Shown here: piece by piece, positions 50,941 to 59,489 of the stretch | Numbering within the stretch: the stretch's first letter is position 1 | How the letters are laid out: the number at the start of each line of letters is the position of its first letter | Source of the DNA: Bordetella genomosp. 9 | GTDB taxonomy: Bacteria > Pseudomonadota > Gammaproteobacteria > Burkholderiales > Burkholderiaceae_B | Length of the DNA stretch: 64,000 nt | Assembly: GCF_002261425.1 (NCBI RefSeq) | Contig: NZ_NEVJ01000002.1 | Span: forward strand, 62,001-126,000 | Reading direction: 5' to 3' | Notes under the pieces: model-generated | Database searches by the model: none | What the model saw: the letters and a program-made list of their open reading frames with translations, nothing else | Told to the model about the DNA's origin: nothing | Program-made: the position numbers and the translations under genes

Positions 50941-52194
50941 ATGGCAAATTTCAGCAGTCCCAGCCAGGCCGGCCGTGCCGACCAGACCCTGGCCCACAAC
51001 ATGAAACTGTTGGCTCAGCACGAGCTGGAAGGCTTTGGCGGACTGGGCGAAGGGATCGCCATGCAGCAGACCGACGACGGTCGCCGCATCCTGTGGATGG
51101 CGCACGAGTCGGCGCCCAAGAATTTCACCGCGGTGGACGTGACCGATCCCCGGCAGCCGAAGATGGTGGTGCAGACCGACCTGCCGCACATGAAGGTGCG
51201 CTCCAATTCGCTGGATGTGTGCGGCAACCTGATGGCGGTGGCCTATCAGGTCCAATCGCCCGGCATGAAACCCGCGGGCTTCGACCTGTTCGACATCAGC
51301 GTCCCCGAACAGCCCAGGCTGATCTCGCATTTCGATTGCTCGGGTCCGTACTCGCGCGGCGTGCACGCGCTGTGGTTCGTCGACGGCAAGACCGTGCACA
51401 TGGCCTCGGGCGCGCCGGACTTCCAGCCGCACGATCCCAAGGACGACCAGATCTACCGCATCGTCGACGTCAGCGATCCCGCCAAGCCGGTCGAAGCCGG
51501 CCGCTGGTGGTACCCGGGCACGCGCGTGGGCGACACCGAACCGCGTCCGCAGCGCCTGCCGGAAAAATTCGATACGGGTTTCCGCGCGCACAACACCAAT
51601 GTGTTCCCCCAACGTCCCGACCGTGCCTATGTCGGGTACATCGATGGCGGCGCCTTCGTGCTGGATATTTCCGACAAGTCCAATATCAAGGTCGTGTCGA
51701 GCTGGAACCACTCGCCGCCCAACAACGGTTTCACGCATACCGTGCTGCCCTTGTTCGAGCGCGACCTCTGGATCGTCAGCGACGAGTGCGTGCAGGACGA
51801 CGGCGCCGACTGGCCCAAGCTGGTGTGGGTGGTGAACGCCAAATCGGAACGCCACCCGCTGCCCATCGGCACCTTCCCGATGCCGCCCGTGGAAGCCTTC
51901 GCCAAGCGCGGCGGCCGCTTCGGCGCGCACAACCTGCATGAAAACCTGCCGCTGCCCGTTTCCTTCCAGTCGGACACCCTGATCGTCGGCACCTTCTTCA
52001 ATGGCGGCGTGCGGGTCTACGACACCACGGATCCCTACCATGTGGAAGAGGTCGCCTACTTCGTGCCGGGCGCGCCCAAGCTGTCGCCGGCCGGCGCGAT
52101 CCAGCTCAACGACGTCTACGTGGACGACCGGCGCATCGTGTACACCATCGACCGTTTCGCCGGTGGTTTGTACATCCTGGAGCTGACGATCTGA
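50941..52194 (+). CDS. LVIVD-repeat beta-propeller protein
   Basis: 417-residue protein made of LVIVD-like beta-propeller repeats (for example FTAVDVTDPRQPKMV, GFDLFDISVPEQPRLIS, YRIVDVSDPAKPVEA, GAFVLDISDKSNIKVVS, VRVYDTTDPYHVEEV), each ending in a D-x-S/T-D-P turn. No signal peptide, so probably cytoplasmic, unlike many LVIVD proteins. Function unknown. GCGGGAATATTC before the start gives a weak ribosome site. Followed 13 bp later by a CobW-type GTPase; a metal-dependent lactonase- or isomerase-like enzyme is one possibility. Confidence 0.78.
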   Translation: MANFSSPSQAGRADQTLAHNMKLLAQHELEGFGGLGEGIAMQQTDDGRRILWMAHESAPKNFTAVDVTDPRQPKMVVQTDLPHMKVRSNSLDVCGNLMAVAYQVQSPGMKPAGFDLFDISVPEQPRLISHFDCSGPYSRGVHALWFVDGKTVHMASGAPDFQPHDPKDDQIYRIVDVSDPAKPVEAGRWWYPGTRVGDTEPRPQRLPEKFDTGFRAHNTNVFPQRPDRAYVGYIDGGAFVLDISDKSNIKVVSSWNHSPPNNGFTHTVLPLFERDLWIVSDECVQDDGADWPKLVWVVNAKSERHPLPIGTFPMPPVEAFAKRGGRFGAHNLHENLPLPVSFQSDTLIVGTFFNGGVRVYDTTDPYHVEEVAYFVPGAPKLSPAGAIQLNDVYVDDRRIVYTIDRFAGGLYILELTI

Positions 52195-52207
52195 CGGGCG
52201 GTTGCGC

Positions 52208-53254
52208 ATGGCTTATCAACGCGATCCGCTGGCGGGCAAGCTGCCCGTCACGCTCATCACCGGGTTTCTCGGCAGCGGCAAGACCACGCTGATCCGCCGC
52301 CTGCTGACGCACCCGGACATGAACCGCGTGGCGGTCGTGATCAACGAGGTCGGCGAGATCGGCATCGACAACGACCTGGTCGTGATGTCCTCGGAAAACG
52401 TCAGCCTGCTGGCGAACGGCTGCCTGTGCTGCACCGTGCGTACCGACCTGCAGGAAACGCTGCGCGAATTGTTCGGGCAGCGCCGCGCCGGGCAGATCGC
52501 CGATTTCGATCGCGTGGTGATCGAAACGACGGGGCTGGCCGATCCGGCGCCCGTCATCCAGACATTGGCCAGCGATACGATGCTGGGCGCGCAGTATCGC
52601 CTGGACGGCGTGGTGACGCTGGTCGACGCGGTCAACGGCCCGGATCAGCTGCGCACGCAGCCGGAAGCCGTCAAGCAGGCGGCGGTGGCCGACCTGCTGG
52701 TGATCACCAAGGAAGACCTGGCGCAGCCCGCCGGCGTGCAGGCCCTGACCGCGGCCCTGCGCGACATCAACGGCAATGCGGCCATCCGCCACACGAGCAT
52801 GGGCCAGATCGAGCCAGCCGAATTGACCGGGCTGGGCCTGACCAGCGCGCGGTCGCGCGAAGGCGCCTTGCGCTTCCTGGGCACCGCCTTCGACGAAGCG
52901 GGCGCCACGGGCGAGCAGGGCGGTTATCTGGGCGAGCGCGTGCCGTCCCGGCATGCCGGCATCGAGACCCTGGCCCTGCGTTTCGACGCGCCTTTCACCT
53001 GGGACGTGTTCGCCGCGGCGATGGACATGCTGATCGGCATGCGCGGCGTGGACCTGTTGCGGGTCAAGGGCATCGTCAACGTGGAAGGCAAGCCGGTGGT
53101 GGTGCAGGCGGTGCAGCACATCATGCATCCGCCCGTGACGCTGGACGCCTGGCCGACGGACGACCAGGGCTCCCGGCTGGTCTTCATCACGCGGAACATC
53201 CAGGCCGCGGCGATACGCGGGCTGTTCGAGGCGGTCGGGGCGATACGGTCCTGA
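52208..53254 (+). CDS. CobW/COG0523 family GTP-dependent metallochaperone
   Basis: 348-residue G3E-family GTPase. Walker A GFLGSGKTTLIRRLL (about 17-31), the metal-binding CxCC motif NGCLCCTVRTDL, ETTGLADPAPV (Walker B region), ITKED as the G4 motif, and a C-terminal CobW_C domain (RLVFITRNIQ). It loads zinc or another metal into a client. Paired with the beta-propeller gene, it may service that protein or the metal amidohydrolase at 55330. Confidence 0.9.
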   Translation: MAYQRDPLAGKLPVTLITGFLGSGKTTLIRRLLTHPDMNRVAVVINEVGEIGIDNDLVVMSSENVSLLANGCLCCTVRTDLQETLRELFGQRRAGQIADFDRVVIETTGLADPAPVIQTLASDTMLGAQYRLDGVVTLVDAVNGPDQLRTQPEAVKQAAVADLLVITKEDLAQPAGVQALTAALRDINGNAAIRHTSMGQIEPAELTGLGLTSARSREGALRFLGTAFDEAGATGEQGGYLGERVPSRHAGIETLALRFDAPFTWDVFAAAMDMLIGMRGVDLLRVKGIVNVEGKPVVVQAVQHIMHPPVTLDAWPTDDQGSRLVFITRNIQAAAIRGLFEAVGAIRS

Positions 53255-53285
53255 GGGCCTGGAGGGCGACCGGGCGCCGCGTCGA

Positions 53286-53309
53286 TGCCGCGCCGAGCGG
53301 CGCGCGGCA
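53286..53309. terminator. GC-rich hairpin between convergent genes
   Basis: TGCCGCGC (53286-53293) pairs with GCGCGGCA (53302-53309) between the CobW and HIBADH-like stop codons. No U-tract, so a weak terminator call. Confidence 0.4.
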
Positions 53310-53329
53310 CCGGGCGGTGTCACGCATCG

Positions 53330-54247
53330 CTACCGTTTGAGCGCGGACATCTTTTCCAGCACGTCGTACACCGCCGCCGTATCCGACTCGCCATGCCCCA
53401 TGCCCATGGCGGCGTTGTACACGGGGATGCAGGCGCTGAAGAGCGGGGCGGGCACATTGGCGTCCGCCAGCGCCGCCGCGATCAGCTTCATGTCCTTCTG
53501 CCAGATCGAGACTTTCATGGTGGCTTCGTCCCACGTGCCGGCCGCCATCGCCGGTCCGCGCACCTGCAGCATGCGCGAGCCGCCCGCGCCATCGGCCAGC
53601 ACCTGGACCGCCAGGTCCATGTCGATGCCCATGCGCTGCCCCATCAGCAGGGCCTCGGCCGCGGAAATATTGTGGATGGCGACCAGCAGGTTCGCCATCA
53701 GCTTCATGCGCATGCCGTTGCCGAAGGCGCCGATGGGGTAGGTGACGCGCGCAAAGCCGTCGAACACGTCCTTCATCGCCTCGATCGCCGCCACGTCGCC
53801 GCTGGCATACACGGCCAGGTCGCGCGTGACCGCCTGCGCCCCGGTGCCCGAGAGCGGACAATCCAGCAAGGTAATGCCGCGGGCGGACAGCAGATCCGCC
53901 GCCTGCTGCTTGGCGGGTATGGGCAGGGTGCTGGTCTCCGCGACGATCAGTCCGTCCTGACCGGCCGCGGCGATCTGCCGCGAGACCCCGCACAGCGCGG
54001 CTTCGCTGGGCAGGCAGAGTATCAGGCGCCGGGCGCCGCGGATGGCATCTTCGGGCGTCGACACGGCCTGGCCGCCGGCGGATTCGAGCGCGGCGCGGGC
54101 CGCGGGCAGCGGGTCGTAGCCGACGACCGTGAACCCCGCCTTGACCAGGTTCGCGGCGATCGCCGACCCCATGATGCCGATGCCCAGCACCCCCACGGTG
54201 GCGGGGCGGCCGGACGATGCTGAGAGGGATGCGGAAGATGCGTTCAC
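53330..54247 (-). CDS. NAD(P)-dependent beta-hydroxyacid dehydrogenase (HIBADH family)
   Basis: 305-residue HIBADH-family dehydrogenase: VGVLGIGIMGSAIAANLVKAG (nucleotide motif), LDCPLSGTGAQAVTRDLAVY (substrate signature), and MKLMANLLVAIHN with the catalytic lysine. Starts with GTG (54247) after AAGGAC; about 12 low-complexity Ser/Ala residues precede the Rossmann fold. It is 103 bp after the SMP-30 gene, with TATCGATA in the gap, so it may have its own regulated promoter. Confidence 0.87.
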   Translation of the reverse strand: MNASSASLSASSGRPATVGVLGIGIMGSAIAANLVKAGFTVVGYDPLPAARAALESAGGQAVSTPEDAIRGARRLILCLPSEAALCGVSRQIAAAGQDGLIVAETSTLPIPAKQQAADLLSARGITLLDCPLSGTGAQAVTRDLAVYASGDVAAIEAMKDVFDGFARVTYPIGAFGNGMRMKLMANLLVAIHNISAAEALLMGQRMGIDMDLAVQVLADGAGGSRMLQVRGPAMAAGTWDEATMKVSIWQKDMKLIAAALADANVPAPLFSACIPVYNAAMGMGHGESDTAAVYDVLEKMSALKR

Positions 54248-54299
54248 GGCGTGTCCTTGTGCGTGGCGGGCTGCCTGACCGACGACCTGCCAGTTGATC

Positions 54300-54307
54300 T
54301 ATCGATA
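54300..54307. promoter_or_regulatory. TATCGATA motif before the HIBADH-like gene
   Basis: Eight-base palindrome 53 bp before the GTG start, matching the half-core of the perfect palindrome at 50889-50900. Short enough to occur by chance, but it lies in the only sizeable gap of this operon. Confidence 0.3.
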
Positions 54308-54350
54308 ACTTGCCAAGTATAGCGCCGGCGGGGATGCCCACGGCGGCGGA

Positions 54351-55304
54351 TCAACCGCCCGGAACGCCTTGCGTATTCACGTACAGCGAATAGATGGAGG
54401 TGCAGGACGCCATGAACAGGCGATTCCGGTGTTTGCCGCCGAAGCACAGGTTGGCGCAGCGCTCCGGCAGGTCGATGTGGCCGATGGGCTCGCCTTCCGG
54501 CGTGAACACGCGCACGCCGTCCAGTTCGGGCGTGCCCATGCCCCAGCCGCACCACAGGTTGCCGTGGATATCGACCCGGAAGCCGTCCGGCGTGCCGGGC
54601 CCGGCGTCCACCAGGACGCGGCTGTTCGACAGCCATGCCTGGCCGGCCCCGCCGGCGCCGGACGCGACGTCGAATACGCGGATGGTGCGGGGCCGGGCGC
54701 GGGATTCGATCACGTACAGCTTGGTCTCGTCGGGAGAAAACGCCAGGCCGTTGGGACCGTTGACGTCATCCGCCACGACGTCCAGCCGCCCGCTGTCCGG
54801 ATCCAGCCGGTAGACGTTGGCCGGCAGCTCCTGCTCCGCCTTTTCGCCCTGGTAATAGCCGACGATGCCGAAGGGCGGGTCGGTGAACCAGATGGAGCCA
54901 TCCGACTTGACCACGACGTCGTTGGGCGAATTCAGGCGCTTGCCGGCGTACGAGTCGGCCAGGACGGTGATCCTGCCGTCGTATTCCGTGCGGGTGACGC
55001 GCCGGCCGCCGTGTTCGCAGGTAATCAGCCGGCCCTGGCGATCGCGGGTGTTGCCGTTCGCGTTGTTGGACGGGCCGCGAAACACGCCGACCTGGCCGGT
55101 GGCTTCGTCCCAGCGCATGATGCGGTCGTTCGGAATATCGCTCCAGAGCAGGTAGCGGCCGTCGCCGAACCACACCGGGCCTTCGGCCCAGCGGCTGCCG
55201 GTGGCGATACGCTCCACCGCCGCCAGCGGCAGGTGCAGCGCGTGGAATGCCGGCGTCAGGCTGCGCACGGCGGGGTCGGGATAGCGTTGCGTGGGTTCCC
55301 ACAT
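54351..55304 (-). CDS. SMP-30/gluconolactonase family lactonase
   Basis: 317-residue six-bladed propeller of the SMP-30/gluconolactonase/LRE family. Metal ligands are seen in WAEGPVWFGDGRYLLWSD (Glu), LNSPNDVVVKSDG (Asn), GPNGLAFSPDE and TPDGFRVDIHGNLWCG (Asp). It would open a lactone ring in the cytoplasm; no signal peptide. Sits between the PDC-hydrolase-like and HIBADH-like genes of the same operon. Confidence 0.88.
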   Translation of the reverse strand: MWEPTQRYPDPAVRSLTPAFHALHLPLAAVERIATGSRWAEGPVWFGDGRYLLWSDIPNDRIMRWDEATGQVGVFRGPSNNANGNTRDRQGRLITCEHGGRRVTRTEYDGRITVLADSYAGKRLNSPNDVVVKSDGSIWFTDPPFGIVGYYQGEKAEQELPANVYRLDPDSGRLDVVADDVNGPNGLAFSPDETKLYVIESRARPRTIRVFDVASGAGGAGQAWLSNSRVLVDAGPGTPDGFRVDIHGNLWCGWGMGTPELDGVRVFTPEGEPIGHIDLPERCANLCFGGKHRNRLFMASCTSIYSLYVNTQGVPGG

Positions 55305-55329
55305 GGCGATGATGCTCCAGCTGGAGGTG

Positions 55330-56208
55330 TCAGGCGTACAGGCGTGCCGGGTTGTCGGTCAGCAGCGCGCGCGCGGTGGCGGCGTCGCCGCAGGCGCGAC
55401 GCGCCAGGTCCAGCAGCGCGGCATCGTCCGGCTGCGCGTACTTGATGTTCACATGGGGAAAGTCGGTGCCCCACAGCACGCGGTCCGGCGCGGCCGCGAT
55501 CAGCGCGCGCATCTGTTCGATGGCCAGTTCCGGCTGGCCTTGAGTGACGCGGTCCGCGCCGGAAACCTTCACCCACACCTGCGGCGATTCCAGCCAGCGC
55601 AGCAGCGCCTGCCCGGCCTCGCTACGCAGGCCGCCGTCCGCGGGCAGCCGCGCCATATGGTCGACGACCACGGGCACGCCGCAACCGTCCAGCGCTTCCA
55701 GTACGGCGATGGTGTCTTCCGGGCCGGCGTGGACCAGCACATGCCAGCCATAACCGGCCACGCGTGCGATGGCGGCGCGCATGCGCCCGGCGTCGATGTT
55801 CGCCGCGCCGCCGCCCAGATGCGCCAGCACGTTGAAGCGGATGCCGCGCACGCCCGCACCATGCATGTCGCGCAGCGTGGTCTCCGGCACATCGGGGTCG
55901 ATGATGACGATGCCCCGGTAGGCGCCCTGGCTGGCCGCCAGCGCGCCCAGCAGCGCCGAGTGGTCGCCGCCGTAGTTCGCCCCGTGGACGATGACGCCGC
56001 GCGTCACGCCCATCCGGGCATGCAGGGCGCGCGTCGCGTCGAAGGGCGCTTCCTCCGGGCGGTAGGAAGGATTCGGCGGCAGGGGATACCGGTCCCACGG
56101 GCCGAAGACATGGAAGTGCGTGTCCCAGATATCGTCGCCGCTGGCGGCGCCCTTTGCGCGGGCCGCCGCGCCCGCCTGGGTATCCGGTGTGCTGATTGGT
56201 TCTGCCAT
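55330..56208 (-). CDS. Amidohydrolase family protein, PDC hydrolase (LigI)-like
   Basis: 292-residue TIM-barrel metal-dependent hydrolase of amidohydrolase family 2. DTHFHVFGP (first metal His pair), RGIRFNVLAHLGG, HVLVHAGPED, PVVVDHMARLP and LWGTDFPHVN (final Asp) are the pattern of 2-pyrone-4,6-dicarboxylate lactonase and related lactonases. The first 38 residues are an Ala-rich extension. It is 26 bp after the SDR gene and 25 bp before SMP-30. Ring-opening of a dicarboxylic lactone is the likely reaction. Confidence 0.85.
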   Translation of the reverse strand: MAEPISTPDTQAGAAARAKGAASGDDIWDTHFHVFGPWDRYPLPPNPSYRPEEAPFDATRALHARMGVTRGVIVHGANYGGDHSALLGALAASQGAYRGIVIIDPDVPETTLRDMHGAGVRGIRFNVLAHLGGGAANIDAGRMRAAIARVAGYGWHVLVHAGPEDTIAVLEALDGCGVPVVVDHMARLPADGGLRSEAGQALLRWLESPQVWVKVSGADRVTQGQPELAIEQMRALIAAAPDRVLWGTDFPHVNIKYAQPDDAALLDLARRACGDAATARALLTDNPARLYA

Positions 56209-56234
56209 GGCCAGTCGCTTTTCGTCCGTCAGGG

Positions 56235-57035
<801 letters not shown>

Positions 57036-57057
57036 GCCGAGTCTCCCGATGGTCAGC

Positions 57058-57630
57058 TTATTTGTCAGCAGGGTTCTTGTGCGAGCCCATTTCGATGGGC
57101 TCGCCTTCCGGCGGCATGATCTCGAACACGTTCAAGGTCATGGACACCAGCGAGTAATAGCCCGCGATGCCGACCAGGTCGATGATGCCGGCTTCGCCCA
57201 GCACCATGGTGGCCTTTTCATAGAGGGCGTCGGGAATATGGCGCTTTTCATGCAGCGCGGTCAGGAATTCGTGCACCAGTCTTTCGTCGTCATGGACGTA
57301 GGGAATGGGCTGGTCGTCGCGCAGCGCGTCGATCATGGTCTCTGCCAGGCCGGCCTTCAGGCCCATCTGCTTGTGGGCCCACCATTCGAATTCGGAGCGC
57401 CAGTGCCGGGCCAGGATCAGGATGGCCCATTCGGAAAGGCGGGGCGTCAGGCTGGTCTCGTAGCGGCAGTAGCGGCCCAGCGCCTGCGCGGGCTCGGCCA
57501 GCGCGGGGCGGTGCAGCCAGACGGCCAGCGGGCCGCGCACGCGGCCGCGCGGGCCGCTGGCGATCAGATCGTGGATGCGCTGTTGCTCGGCATTCATCTG
57601 GCCGGGTTGCAGCGGTTGTATGCGTGCCAT
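57058..57630 (-). CDS. Carboxymuconolactone decarboxylase family protein
   Basis: 190-residue AhpD/CMD-fold protein. It has RPALAEPAQALGRYCRYETSLTPRLSEWAILILARHWRSEFEW with the W..H pattern of the CMD family, but no CxxC, so it is not an AhpD-type peroxidase; it looks like the 4-carboxymuconolactone decarboxylase group. GGAG lies before the ATG. First gene of the minus-strand operon. Confidence 0.85.
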   Translation of the reverse strand: MARIQPLQPGQMNAEQQRIHDLIASGPRGRVRGPLAVWLHRPALAEPAQALGRYCRYETSLTPRLSEWAILILARHWRSEFEWWAHKQMGLKAGLAETMIDALRDDQPIPYVHDDERLVHEFLTALHEKRHIPDALYEKATMVLGEAGIIDLVGIAGYYSLVSMTLNVFEIMPPEGEPIEMGSHKNPADK

Positions 57631-57996
57631 GCGGGTCTCCGTTCGTTGTCTTGCCGTCGCCGGGCGACGTTATCGGGCTGGAATTCTGGGCGGCGGGGCC
57701 CGTGCGGTCCAATATATTTTTCGGAAGGCATTGATTCCCAAATGGAATCACCCGCCATCCGTGCCGTGTCCGCCTGCCAGCATACATCGCCGTGGATCAG
57801 CATGAAGCGGCCGCGCGGAGCGGTCGGGCGAAACGGTCGTACAAAGCTGTCGCGCGAAGCAGCCCGGTTTGAAACCGGCGCCGCCTGCTCTGCAGGGCGC
57901 CACCTTACGACGGCATGACGCTTGCGACGTCCGCGAAGTGCCCATCGCTGCGGGATGGCGCGTGGCTAACTATCACAGGTATCCAGGGAGACTGTC
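57631..57996. other. 366-bp divergent intergenic region with inverted repeat
   Basis: Separates the CMD-led minus operon from the plus-strand membrane protein gene. TGATTCC (57732-57738) and GGAATCA (57744-57750) form a perfect 7-5-7 inverted repeat, a likely operator, preceded by an AT-rich AATATATTTTT stretch. No good gene is seen. Confidence 0.5.
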
Positions 57997-58629
57997 ATGG
58001 CACTTATCGTGGCCGCACGGTTCACCACCTTCGAACAGGCCCAGGGCGCCGCAAGAGCATTGTTCGCCCAGGGCTTCGCCGAAGACGACGTGCATATTTT
58101 TTACGTGAATATGGCGGGTTCGCATGCCCGTTATCCGATAGGCGGGGATCGGGACGTCGATCCCGATATGGAAGGCACATCCTATGGCCTGCTCCTGGGC
58201 GGCGCCGGACTGGCGCTGGTCGGCGCGGTCGTTGGGGGCCTGATCGGCGGCGCGTTCCAACTTGCGCCGCTGGGTGTGCTGGCGGTGGCGGCGGTGGGCG
58301 CGTACATCGGCTCCCTGATGGGCGCGATGTGGGTGTCCGGGCGCCGCAAGCCCGGTGTTTCACGCAACCGCGGCGCGCCCGCCGATCACCCGGAAAACCG
58401 GCATGCGGGCGTGCTGCTGGCATTGCACACCGATATCTCGCGCGAAGCCGAGGCCTGCAAGCTCTTGCGGGATGCCGGCGGCGTGGACGTGGAGCGCGCG
58501 CAGGGCCGCTGGCAGGAAGGCCGATGGGTGGACTTCGATCCGCTGAAACCGCCGGAGCGCGAACCCGAACATATGCTGCGCGGGGCGGCCCCTGCCGTGC
58601 CTCCTGGCGGACAGGTCAATCCGCGTTAA
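57997..58629 (+). CDS. Hypothetical membrane protein with glycine-rich hairpin
   Basis: 210-residue protein. Residues 1-40 look like a small alpha/beta domain (VAARFTTFEQAQGAARALFA, DVHIFYVN), followed by two glycine-zipper membrane segments (about 63-87 and 90-112: LLLGGAGLALVGAVVGGLIG, LAVAAVGAYIGSLMGAMW) and a second alpha/beta domain repeating the first (VLLALHTDISREAEACKLLR). CAGGGAGAC precedes ATG. The organisation is like general-stress or PRC-linked proteins of unknown role. Confidence 0.72.
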   Translation: MALIVAARFTTFEQAQGAARALFAQGFAEDDVHIFYVNMAGSHARYPIGGDRDVDPDMEGTSYGLLLGGAGLALVGAVVGGLIGGAFQLAPLGVLAVAAVGAYIGSLMGAMWVSGRRKPGVSRNRGAPADHPENRHAGVLLALHTDISREAEACKLLRDAGGVDVERAQGRWQEGRWVDFDPLKPPEREPEHMLRGAAPAVPPGGQVNPR

Positions 58630-58670
58630 TGCCCGGCAGGGCGCCGGCTGAACATGGGAGAGGACAGGCC

Positions 58671-58910
58671 ATGGCGAAATACCAGAACTTCGAGATCGAG
58701 ATGACGGTCGTGCCGGATGCGGCTGGCCAGTACGAGGCCGCGTTCGAACTGCGGCGGGCGGGCGACGGCGATCGCGCCGGCAAGGCCGGCGACGCGGATC
58801 GCGGCCGCTACCAGTTTCCGCCGGTGGGTAGCTACATGACGCCCGATGATGCGCGCGAGCAGACGGAGGCCTGGGCGCATAAGTGGATAGACGCCAATTT
58901 CGGCAAGTAG
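58671..58910 (+). CDS. Small hypothetical protein
   Basis: 79-residue soluble protein: MAKYQNFEIEMTVVPDAAGQ, then FELRRAGDGD and a C-terminal helix TPDDAREQTEAWAHKWIDAN. GAGAGGACAG precedes the ATG. 41 bp after the membrane protein gene and probably in its operon. Not recognised; it looks like the small CV_2116-type soluble domain, but that is a weak impression. Confidence 0.65.
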   Translation: MAKYQNFEIEMTVVPDAAGQYEAAFELRRAGDGDRAGKAGDADRGRYQFPPVGSYMTPDDAREQTEAWAHKWIDANFGK

Positions 58911-58949
58911 CGCCGGTGCCCGGCCGGCGCTGATGCCGCACTCACTTAC

Positions 58950-59489
58950 TCAGGCGGGCTCGACCGGTTCGGGCGGCTTCGCGTAGCCGTGCTGATAGTG
59001 GTGGCTGAAGGTCTTCAGCGCGTGCAGCGCCTTGACGGGATCATGCCCCGGCTTGACCACGAAGCTGTCGAAGCCGCAGCGCGCCTGGTAGTGGATCGTA
59101 TCGATCAGCACGTCGCCCACGGCGCGGAGTTCGCCTTGCCAGCCGTGATGGGTGCGCAGGATCTGGGCGATGGAATAACCGCGGCCGTCCGTGTACAGCG
59201 GGAAGTTCACCGCGATATAGGCGATGCCGGTCGGGTCCAGGGTGCGTGCGCCGTCTTCCAGCAGATCCGCCGGTTCGGCGTCCGGTTCCAGCAGGATGGC
59301 GACCGGGTGGCGGCGCGCGCGCAGCGTGTCCCGTGCCTTCACCCAGGTGGAAAGCGGCACGATCCAATCCGGTTCGTCCGGCGGGGTGGAGGTGGCGTCG
59401 TCCGTCTCGCCGGGCTCGTACCGTTGCGAGGTATCCGCCTGCAGGCGGCCACTGCGGATCAGGTTGTCGGGGGAGGTCTGGTCAGGCAT
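58950..59489 (-). CDS. DUF934 family protein (sulfite reductase associated)
   Basis: 179-residue DUF934 protein: WIVPLSTWVKARDTLRARRH, FPLYTDGRGYSIAQILRTHHGW, LRAVGDVLIDTIHYQARCGFDSFVV. This family is regularly the gene after cysI and is thought to take part in sulfite reduction; its molecular role is unknown. ATG 59489 overlaps the cysI stop by 8 bp. The N-terminal 40 residues are variable. Confidence 0.88.
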   Translation of the reverse strand: MPDQTSPDNLIRSGRLQADTSQRYEPGETDDATSTPPDEPDWIVPLSTWVKARDTLRARRHPVAILLEPDAEPADLLEDGARTLDPTGIAYIAVNFPLYTDGRGYSIAQILRTHHGWQGELRAVGDVLIDTIHYQARCGFDSFVVKPGHDPVKALHALKTFSHHYQHGYAKPPEPVEPA

